This document shows, piece by piece, positions 55,595 to 64,000 of a stretch of DNA of 64,000 nt. Each line of letters begins with the position of its first letter. Positions within the stretch are counted from its first letter, which is position 1. This DNA is from Phyto melanocephala (taxonomy: Eukaryota; Arthropoda; Insecta; Diptera; Rhinophoridae): assembly GCA_941918925.1 (NCBI GenBank), contig OW799237.1, forward strand, positions 56,901,997 through 56,965,996, written 5' to 3'. The notes beneath the pieces are model-generated. The model was not told where the DNA came from, did no database searches, and saw only the letters and a program-made list of their open reading frames with translations. Made by a program: the position numbers and the translations under genes.

Positions 55595-56690
55595 TTATAC
55601 CCTTCACACAGTGAAAAAGGGTATATATAGGTTTGTCATTCCGTGTGAAATTTCTACAATTTTCATTTCCGACCCCATAAAGTATATATTTTCTGAAAGC
55701 TTATGAATAGGGAAGTCGATTGAGCTCTGTCAGTCTGTCCGTGTGTATGTACTTTTGAAAGGCCCCCGACATCACCAAGACCCGCGAGAGGTATTAAAAT
55801 ATCAGAAATATTCGGGAGCAGATCGGTATTGAAAATCAGAAAAATCTGTACATAAACAACTAGATATGAGCAAAAAACCACGACCACCGCGTTTGTTTTT
55901 TACAACAACACACACCGGATGAACGTAGGTTCGAATCCCAGTTGAGGCAAAAAAAAAATTTTTTTTTTTTTATATTATATTTTTTTTTTAAACATACATA
56001 CATAAACTCAATTTATAATTTTACAATGGTACGGATAAAATCATTATAAAGAATAATGAAACATATTGTATGTATGTATGTACGCATTTATTTAAAGAAA
56101 ACAAAATGTTACCGCGGTTTCGCTGACAACGTAGTGTGCGTGGTAGAAATACTTATAAACAAATACGCATTCATACGTATTGTTAATACTTAAATAGTAA
56201 TTGTTTTTTATTTTTTATTCACCTCATACAGATTGCAATTACCTCTGTTTAAGTTACGAAATAATTCATAGGTTTGTAGTATAGTGGGTGCACCACTAAA
56301 CTATAAAGCTGGAGGTTCGCTGTTCGATACCACTTTCTTTATTGTTTGCTGAAATTTTGATTTTTTTTATTTTTTTTTACACATTTCAATGTACCATGGT
56401 CAATATGAGTAGTATATGAAATGTCATGAGTAGCAAAATACGATGCACTATGAAAAAAAACTAAACTAAATAAATATCTATTTTTATGTATTTTTCCCAT
56501 TGAGTACCTAGTATTTTTTAATTAAACTACATACGTAAATTTATTATTTTACAATGGGATGTTTTTATATATGTATGTATGTTTTTTAAGTATGTAGGTA
56601 TTTCATATGAGATGAATGGTGATACAAACTATTGTTATTGCATGACTACACGTTGTGAAGGGTACGGCCGAATATAGCACTCTTACTTAT
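55595..56690 (+). repeat. Dispersed repeat family B, nested copy
   Basis: TTATACCCTTCACACAGTG start, shared interior, and the tail 'gggtacggccgaatatagca' then CTCTTACTTA. About 500 bp of unrelated sequence lies within (56030-56535), including a tRNA-like stretch. Confidence 0.78.
56265..56345 (+). repeat. tRNA-like sequence (possible SINE head)
   Basis: An A-box-like TAGTATAGTGGG (56277-56288) lies about 35 bases before a B-box-like TGTTCGATACC. The sequence does not fold into a full cloverleaf by eye, and no acceptor stem was found, so it is not called as a tRNA gene. Confidence 0.4.
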
Positions 56691-56796
56691 TTTATTATTT
56701 TTTTTTTATTTGTAATATATTTTTTTTTTTGTAATTTTGTTTTTTTGGTATGTTTTTTACATGTATGTACGTATTTTATATGAGATGAATTGTGAT

Positions 56797-58052
56797 TAGG
56801 GTTTGGGATTTTCCGGACTTTTTGTATTCCCGGGAAACGGGAATTAAAAAATCGTCTTCCCGGGATTCCCGAAAATAATATTTCTTTTAAAATAAATAAT
56901 GTTTGTTAACTTTAACATCACGATTTGGTTAATAATTCATTGTTTTAGTAGTAGTTTATTTTCCATTAGAGTCCTTATTATGTCAGCATTACATCTTCCG
57001 AAAATATAAACTTAACCCAAATTATAAAAATAATTATTGCCATGTAAACAGATATCTTTTTTGGGCAACACTACTCCACTCGTCTAATACAAGAGAAAAC
57101 CTCAAACTGTCGCAAATTCGACTCGATATTGTTTTCACCATCGTATTTTTAACGGCGTTGGTAACGTCATATTTTTACTGAAAAAACTTTGTCAAAAGAA
57201 CTTTGTGTAATTGTTCGAATAGATATTCCATCGACTGCTGCCATTTTTGAAACAACTTCGGGTAATGTTTGAATGTCTAAAAAACTTTTAATGGTGGAGT
57301 TATATTTTTATTTGGTGCAAGTGTTGAAGAATCGTTTTGAAACTTTATTTTATGGACCAAAAGAAGGTGCCGTATGAGACCACTAGTACTACCGCCCTTG
57401 AATATTAACCTTTTCGGGAAAATATTACATTGTGCTGCGTTGTCTACTTTTTGAAAATAGTTCCAAACTTCAGACATTTTGCTTATAAACAAAGTGAATT
57501 TTAAAAAAAGTATTATTAGAAAAATTCAATCATAAATGAAAAAAATTATACTTACAAATTCTGTGACCACTTTTAAAAACAATTTGTACACACGATTATA
57601 TTTATAAAAATGAACCACGGAAACTACTGCTGGTTTTACAGTTGTTTTAAAAAAACATTTATATACAAGGAAACATTTAATTATGTACATATGTCTATAA
57701 TTAATTCACTTGAAATTTATAAGCACTTATTAAAAATAATTCCAGAAAGTCGTTAACTTTGGCGTGAAATATTTTTGACTGACGATGTTTGTTTTTATTT
57801 TACATAAATAGTCGTATTTGAAAAAAGTTGTAAATACTTAGCAAACAAAAAACGCTAACAAATTAAAAACCTTACTTTTTATTCAAATATTCTTTAAATT
57901 TACGAAAACAGATAAGAAATTAAAAATAAAATTAAATATATTTCCTAATATTCTACATATTTTTTATTTCCCGTTTTCCCGGGAATAAGAGCAAAATTTT
58001 TCCGGGAATATTAAGTGGTTCATTCCCGGGAATTCCCGGTTCCCAAACCCTA
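56797..58052 (-). mobile_element. hAT derivative (copy 2), complete, 1256 bp, perfect 8-bp duplication
   Basis: The ends are TAGGGTTTGGGA...TCCCAAACCCTA, followed inward by 'ttcccgggaa' motifs in both arms. Perfect duplication ATTGTGAT (56789-56796, 58053-58060). It aligns over its whole length with 23175-27539. It keeps only the N-terminal part of a hAT transposase, so it depends on another source of transposase. Confidence 0.9.
57060..57492 (-). pseudogene. hAT transposase N-terminus with BED zinc finger, truncated
   Basis: Begins MFISKMSEVWNYFQKVDNAA, then QCNIFPKRLIFKGGSTSGLI and RHLLLVHKI, a BED-type zinc finger that should bind the transposon ends. CxxC has become CNIF and HxxxH is degraded. 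The frame ends at 57277. Further along the strand, after breaks, are PEVVSKMAAVDGISIR-like sequence and VLDEWSSVAQKRY, the region of the first catalytic Asp. The C-terminal dimerisation and Glu regions are absent. Confidence 0.72.
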
Positions 58053-58140
58053 ATTGTGATACAAACAATTGTTATTGCATGACTACGCGTTGTGAAGGGT
58101 ATATAAGATTCGGCACGGCCGAATATAGCACTGTTACTTG

Positions 58141-58537
58141 TTGCCTAATAGAATATGGACAATTATTTTGGTGAAATTTTTGTAAAATTTTTTTGGAGAC
58201 AAAAATGGTGCCAAAAAGGGGAAAATTCCAAAAAATGTATGTAATTACTAATTGGACGGACAATTTTCACAAAATTTTTAATTGGAATTCCACCAGACAT
58301 AAAAAATTATGTAATTTAGTAAAAATTTTAAACACATTCATAACAGGGTAGAAAAGGGAAAAATCGGGAAAAGAGTTTGGTTCTTTTTAGAACATAATTA
58401 CTTTTATGCAAAAAAGAGTAGATTTACTGACTTTAAATCATGTGTATTAAAATATTTTGTTACATATGTAGATACTTGAACATTTTAAACTTTGAACTTG
58501 GACCAAAAATGTACTTTTTCGCATTTCTATGGTATTT
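58141..58537. other. No gene seen
   Basis: AT-rich sequence between two dispersed repeats; no supported frame. Confidence 0.4.
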
Positions 58538-60638
58538 TTATACCCGCCACCAAAAAAATGGTGGGGGTATATTCATTTTGTCATTCCGTTTGTAACACAT
58601 CGAAATATCCATTTTAGACCCCATAAAGTATATATATTCTGAATCAGGGTTTGATTTGATGACGATCTAAATTTTGCTCAAATTTTGCCAGAATCTTAAC
58701 TATAGACAAGGTTTGTTTGGTATTGAAAATGGGCTAAATCGGAATATTAGAAAGAGAGTTATAGCTCGAAAAGCAAGAGTAGGTCGAAAAAACCGTGTCC
58801 TTCGAACATCGAATAAAATGGAATTGTGACCAAACGCATTAACGTAGACTCATGAAACTCCGAATATATATTTCCTGAGTAAAAACAATATTTTTTCCCG
58901 AAAATTATCTAAATCTATGCATTAGGAAAGGAGTTATCGATCAAAATGTACGAAAATTTATACCGCACAGTGTATTTTTCGGTATATTTAAAAACAAAAA
59001 CGTCATAAAAGCAACAAAATTGGATGTACGACTCTGAAATTTTGCACACTTTGCTTTTTGGTGAGAACCTTTTTTGTAACGGAAAATCAATGTGCCACGC
59101 CCACCTCCCATATAACGTTTTACCTAAAATTCATATAATTTCTCTATTAATAAAGATTTTGGAATAACAAAGAGCTATATTCAAACACCGAAGTTGTACT
59201 CATTCGCAGAAATAACTTTGACACGCCTACTATAACGCCCACTTTTCACATTATCTACCGTTAATGAAATTTAAAAGCTCATAAAACCGCCAAAATTAGA
59301 TTATGATGATCAAATTTGCTACGTATATCCCCCTAGGTAATTTCATTACTGTGCCAGAAAATTAAGGTGCCACGCCAAATTTTACGCCCACCTCCTATAT
59401 AACGTTTTACCTAAAATTTATATAATTTCTCTATTAATAAAGATTTTGGAATGACAAAAGGCTATATTGAAACAACTAAGTTGTACTCATTCGCAAAAAC
59501 AAATTTGACACACCTACTATAACGCCCACTTTTCACGTTATCTACCGTTAATGAAATATAAAAGCTCATAAAACCGCCAAAATTAGAGGTATGATGATCA
59601 AATTTGCTACGTATTTCCTTCTTATCAATGTAATTGTTGTGCCAAAAAGTTAAGGTGACACTCCCACTTTAACGCCTACCTCATTATCATATAACGGTTT
59701 ATCTTAAATTCATGTAATTTCTCTATTGACAAAGTTTTTGGGAAAATAAAGGACTATATTGAAATATCTAAGTTGTGTTTATTAGCAGAAGCTTTATTGA
59801 CACGCCAACTTTAACGCCCACTTTCACTAAAAGACTAAATTTACGAAAACAATTTACTGTTATATTGAAGTTATTAAGGTTGGTTAAATTTTAAGGGCCG
59901 ATGTTGATTTTAAATAAAACACAAATTATTTAAGAAATTATTATCATTTATTTTTATAATGATAATATTTGTATGGTTCAATTATGTATTTAACAAAATA
60001 CGAACCAAATGGCCCCCCATCCTTGGCGCAACTCCTCTATCCGATGGTCCAAATTTCCAATGACAATGTTGAAGCTCAATTGTTAGGCATGATGATGAGT
60101 CGAGGTTGACTACTCTTTTGCCACACTATCGCAAACAACAGCAATAGTTCCCATTCAACGAACTAAGAAGGCATTAACAGATTTTTTAACATTTTATACA
60201 GACCTGTTTTGCAAAAATTTAAATATTTTTTACAATTCTCCCGATTGTGGACGAATTTGAACGATTATGTTGATCAAAAGAATTACGAAGTGCACAAAAT
60301 GCATTTTAATTTGAACGCCCATTTTTATAAAAAAAAAACCTGAATAACTTTAAAGCGTTGATCATTTTCGTATCTTTCCACGGAACAAATTGAGTAAGTT
60401 TGATATTGAGAAATGTTAAATGAAATGCAGAAAACAAATTTAAAGACTAGGTGTAGTTCACCTTCAACATGAGCCCTTAAAATTTAACTACCCTATACAA
60501 AGAAAGTGATACATATTTTATTATAAGGAGATTATTCCATAGCGATTAACAAAATAATAAATATTGTGCTTTAAATATACACAAAATTGGTGGTGGGTAT
60601 AAAAGATTCGGCACAGTCGAATATAGTGCTCTTACTTG
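58538..60638 (+). repeat. Dispersed repeat family A, full-length reference copy
   Basis: It starts with a palindrome (TTATACCCGCCACC/GGTGGGGGTATA) and ends 'ggtggtgggtataaaagatt', a hairpin (TTCGGCACAGTCGAA) and CTCTTACTTG. Inside is a roughly 295-bp sub-repeat ('cctcccatataacgttttac', 'aaagattttggaat', 'cacgcctactataacgccca') in about 2.5 copies (59095-59830). Terminal architecture parallels family B. No protein is encoded. Confidence 0.78.
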
Positions 60639-60644
60639 TTTGTA

Positions 60645-61400
60645 TATTCTACGTTTATAAAGGTAGAATTATAAAATATTGGACTATTGATTCCAGGTAA
60701 GACTAAAAATGTTATGGGCGACCAAAAAGGTACTTTTCTAAATTTAAATGGGACTTTTTGTATTTTCTACGTTTATGAAGGTAGGATTGTACAATCAAGG
60801 ACTTTTGATTCCAGGTGAGACTAAAAATGTTATGGGCGACCAAAAAGGTACTTTTTTGAATTCTTATGGTACTTTTTGTATTTTCTACGTTTGTGAAGAT
60901 AGGATTGTACAATCAAGGGCTGTTGATCCCAGGTAAGACTGAAAATGTTAAGGGCGACCACAAAGGTACTTTTTTGAATTTTTATGGTACTTTTTGTATT
61001 TTCTACGTTTATGAAGATAGGATTGTACAATCAAGGACTATTGATCCCAGGTGAGACTGAAAATGTTAAGGGCGACCACAAAGGTACTTTTTTGAATTTT
61101 TATGGTACTTTTAGTATTTTCAACGTTTGCGAAGCAAGAATTACGAAATTAGTAACTATTGATACAAGGTGAGACTGAAAATGTTATGGGCGACCAATAA
61201 GGTACTTTTTGAATTTTTATTGTACTTTTTTTCAACGTTTGCGAAGCAAGAATTACGAAATTAGTAACTATTGATACAAGGTGAGACTGAAAATGTTATG
61301 GGTGACCAATAAGGTACTTCTCTGAATTTAAATGGGACTTTTTGTATTTTCTACGTGTATAAAGCAAAATTTGTGAAATAAAGGATTATTGATTCAAGTT
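60645..61400 (+). repeat. Tandem array, 118-bp period, about 6 units
   Basis: 'gggcgaccaaaaaggtactt' or a variant recurs near 60715, 60833, 60951, 61069 and 61187, decaying near 61297. Units also contain 'tgtattttctacgtttatga' and 'gattgtacaatcaagg'. Overlapping frames on both strands here are repeat artefacts. Confidence 0.88.
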
Positions 61401-62197
61401 GAGAATAAAAATGATATTGGAGTCACAAAAAAAGCCTATTCGCAATTTGTTTGTTCTCTTTGTATTTTTACGTTTGTAAACATAGATTCTTAAAACTAGT
61501 GTTTTTTGATCCGAGGTCTAACTCCTAATATTATGAACGACCAAAAAATTACTTTTTCTCATTTTTTTTATATTTTGAATACATAGAATTCTGAATGTAG
61601 GTAATAATAAACCAAGTGAAAGTTTTTAGTGAAGGAAAAAATGTTACTTTATTATTTTTATTGTAAAATTTGCAAATTATGAATCTTAATTTTTGAAACT
61701 CAGTAGCATTGATCTTGCATTTAGTTAGGAAATATATGCCCGATATATCCTTACTCTAATTTTTATTTTTCTAAATAAATTGAATCAGACAAACAAATTT
61801 TCATAAATTGAACCAAAAATATTTAATAATTATTAATAGAACTTGAGTATTCAACAAATAGTAAGAACTGCGATATCGAAGTAGCGGGTTAAATGCTAGT
61901 CATTATATAAGATAGTTTTCTCAACAATGCAAGCGTATAGGAAGTAATACAGACGCACTACACATTTTCGTTACAGTATATAAAAGATAACGGAAGCAAA
62001 TACATTTTTATTGGTTTAGTTATAATTTTAAAAATAAGAAAATTACAAATAATACAATGTTGAACAGCAAAGTTTACGTTTTATGTGATAAAATTAGTTT
62101 CTTGAGAAGTATGCGGTCGAAAAAATTGGTTTTAGTTCGTTAATCCGTTTTGGTTCATCAAATTCGAAAGTTTTCGCATAAACGATTCCACAATGAA
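61401..62197. other. Decayed repeat edge and AT-rich sequence, no gene seen
   Basis: Diverged traces of the 118-bp unit ('gtatttttacgtttgtaaac' at about 61460) fade by 61560. Nothing recognisable follows up to the next family B copy. Confidence 0.4.
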
Positions 62198-63149
62198 CAA
62201 GTAAGAGCGCTATATTCGGCCGTGCCGAATCTTATATACCCTTCACACCGTGTAGTCATGCAATAACAGTAGTTTGTATCACCATTCCATATGATATACG
62301 TACAAACATATAAAAACCATACATATATAAAAACATCCACATTGTAAATTATAAATTTACGTATGTATGTTAAAAAAAAAATAAAAAAAAATTTAAAAAA
62401 AAATTTAAAAAAAAAAATTTAAAAAAATTAAAAAAAAAATTTAAAAAAAAAATTAAAAAAAAAAATTTTAAAAAATAATTAAAATATATATAATAAATAT
62501 GAAACAAAAAAAAATAAAAAAAAAATATTTAAAAAAAAAAAATTAAAAAAAAATAATAATAAAAATATAAATAATATATTAATTAAAAAATAAAAAAAAA
62601 AATAAAAAAAAAAAAAATTAAAAAAAAATAATAATAAAAATATAAATAATATATTAATTAAAAAATAAAAAAAAAAATAAAAAAAAAAAAAATTAAAAAA
62701 AAAAATTAAAAAAAAAATAAAAAAAAATTTTTATTTGGCTCAGCTGGGATTCAATTACACGTTTTCTCTAACCAGTATACACGTTTGTATGTTGTTGTTG
62801 TAATGTTGTTTTTGTGAAAAAAAAATTGAGGTGGTCGTGGGTTTTTGCTCATATCTCAGTTGTTTATGTACCGATGTTTCTGATTTTCAATACCGATCTA
62901 CTCCCGAATATTTCTGATATTTTAATACCTCACCCGAGTCCAAGCGATTTCGGGGGGCTTCAAAAAGTTGATTTCAACATACACACGGACAGACGGTCAG
63001 ACGGACAGACTGACAGGGCTTAATCGACTCCGCTATTCATAAGCTTTCAGAAAATATATACTTTATGGGGTCGGAAATCAAAATTGTAGAAATTTCACAC
63101 GGAATGACAAACCTATATATACCCTTTTTCACTGTGTGAAGGGTATAAT
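62198..63149 (-). repeat. Dispersed repeat family B, full-length copy
   Basis: Reversed copy: CAAGTAAGAGCGCTATATTC and the hairpin at the left, a 370-bp A-rich tract (62368-62735), 'ggctcagctgggattcaatt', and the palindromic end CCCTTTTTCACTGTGTGAAG/GGTATAAT at the right. It matches 1455-2145. Confidence 0.8.
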
Positions 63150-63235
63150 AAACGCTGCAGATAGTGCCTTATCTTATGATTATTAGTTGTAAGATTTTCA
63201 TTAATGTAAAATGGCATTGAGCTATTAAATCCAAT

Positions 63236-63700
63236 TCAAATCAGACGAAGACAGTCTTTATTTTCCCGAATATAATTTTTTACAGCTTTAAGAACATAGT
63301 TTCTATCATAAGGATTGTTAAATTTAATGATTACTGCAGCATCTGGCGTACCATTTTTTTTATTACTTATGTAGTTGTTGTTTTTGTTTATTTGTACACG
63401 GAAAATTTCTTTAACTTCAGGTGGATTAATTTTAATCGTCTCACAAATTAATCGATACATTTCGAAAAGATTTTCATTATTGCTACGCGGAATACCGTTT
63501 ATACGTAGGTCATGTGGCACTATTGAATTTTCCTGCGTTTGCACAAATTTTTTAAAACATTCTATTTCTGTTTTTAATTCGACATTTTCATCAGTGTGTG
63601 CTATTAATTTGTCCGAGGCTGTATTTTTATTTCCAGTACTGTTGTTTCAAGAGTTAATGTGCTGTTTTTACAAGCCGATTGAGTGATTGTCTTAGACGAT
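63236..63700 (-). pseudogene. Retrotransposon ORF1-like coiled-coil/RNA-binding fragment
   Basis: Minus strand: a helical stretch (ASDKLIAHTDENVELKTEIE) leads into VPHDLRINGIPRSNNENLFE, MYRLICETIKI and PPEVKEIFRVQ. It then reads GTPDAAVIIKFNNPYDRNYV and LKAVKNYIRE, ending CLRLI-stop. This is the pattern of the FP/ORF1-type domain found in insect non-LTR ORF1 proteins. No RT follows, and the upstream end is truncated. Confidence 0.5.
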
Positions 63701-63720
63701 TTATGTGTAATTTGTTTTTA

Positions 63721-63978
63721 TTACAATAACAAAATATATAAATAGGTCGACAATATCGTGGGGATGACAAGGTTGGATTTTGGCATTTTTTTTTTACCAT
63801 ATATTAGTCGAAGTGGAACGAAGCTGCTCTGAAAAATATATAAATTAAAGGCATCATTTTCCATTTTTTGCTTAAATTGTGCTTGATGTGAGCCATCGCA
63901 GCCCAATTTGTTAACTAGTAAGTAATCTACTAGCAGTATGATTAGGCAAATCTTGGAGATTTGCCATGTGGTACGCAT
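63721..63978 (-). CDS. Possible secreted-protein first exon, unrecognised
   Basis: The frame starts MRTTWQISKICLIILLVDYL followed by LVNKLGCDGS: a charged N-terminus, a hydrophobic core and a small-residue stretch like a signal peptide. It continues HQAQFKQKMENDAF. I do not recognise the protein. The sequence after NLYIF includes TTTTCAG-like and low-complexity parts and may be non-coding. It could be a chance frame. Confidence 0.25.
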   Translation of the reverse strand: MRTTWQISKICLIILLVDYLLVNKLGCDGSHQAQFKQKMENDAFNLYIFQSSFVPLRLIYGKKKMPKSNLVIPTILSTYLYILLL

Positions 63979-64000
63979 GCTTAAATATCGGTCTTTTTTC

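Larger units (their letters stand above)
55234..58140 (+). repeat. Dispersed repeat family B, host copy of a three-element nest
   Basis: It begins TTATACCTTCACCTGTGGTG and ends with the ATTCGGC/GCCGAAT hairpin and CTGTTACTTG. It is interrupted by another family B copy (55595-56690) and by a hAT derivative (56797-58052), whose 8-bp duplication ATTGTGAT lies in the family B sequence 'gatgaattgtgat'. Confidence 0.8.

Noticed and set aside
56265..56345. A genuine tRNA gene
   Set aside because: A- and B-box-like strings exist but no acceptor stem or anticodon arm could be paired.
60712..61172. Overlapping frames on both strands with repeated FVFSTF and MYNPIF peptides
   Set aside because: They are translations of the 118-bp tandem repeat.

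Overview
This window is nuclear DNA of a higher (brachyceran) fly. It is AT-rich, has spliced genes, and is mostly stacked transposable elements. The host anchor is the first coding exon of the Src42A tyrosine kinase (minus strand, 28783-29070). Its donor splice site is clear, but no next exon is recognisable between it and the left edge, so about 28 kb on that side is probably one transposon-filled intron. A second plausible host gene, a five-exon coiled-coil/DUF4806-like gene, lies at 53128-53952 (minus). The species cannot be named; the repeat content feels calyptrate-like, which is only an impression.

Layout. 0-14 kb: dispersed repeats, a tRNA-type SINE, a LOA-like retrotransposon remnant, a 4.2-kb foldback element with a 9-bp target duplication (3890-8111), a dead Tc1-like transposase, and a 173-bp satellite related to the foldback array. 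14.8-20.5 kb: a hAT-type element (8-bp duplication) contains a 4.56-kb element with about 400-bp inverted repeats. That inner element carries an intact two-exon 542-aa gene with its own TATA promoter and has been hit by a Helitron. 20.7-28.7 kb: a five-level nest: dispersed repeat > inverted-repeat element > hAT > Tc1 > LOA reverse-transcriptase fragment. The innermost event made an 876-codon open frame joining Tc1 transposase to RT-RNase H. 29-39 kb: Src42A 5' flank, small retrotransposon and mariner-like remnants, a 172-bp tandem array and several MITEs. 39.8-44.8 kb: a decayed relative of the 542-aa gene in its own inverted-repeat element, interrupted by another element. 44.9-51.4 kb: a decayed Jockey-type retrotransposon split by a hAT-like element that carries a nearly intact LOA-like RT-RNase H. 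51.4-64 kb: many copies of two dispersed repeat families, a complete hAT derivative, a 118-bp array and ORF1/endonuclease fragments.

The most interesting system is the 542-aa protein family, seen three times (17.1-18.8 kb intact; 40.5-43.0 kb and 10.9-11.2 kb decayed). It has N-terminal Cys pairs, two conserved Asp blocks and a conserved Glu block, and sits inside terminal inverted repeats twice. I propose it is the transposase of a poorly described cut-and-paste DNA transposon group. Family assignments come from reading motifs by eye; no database search was run.
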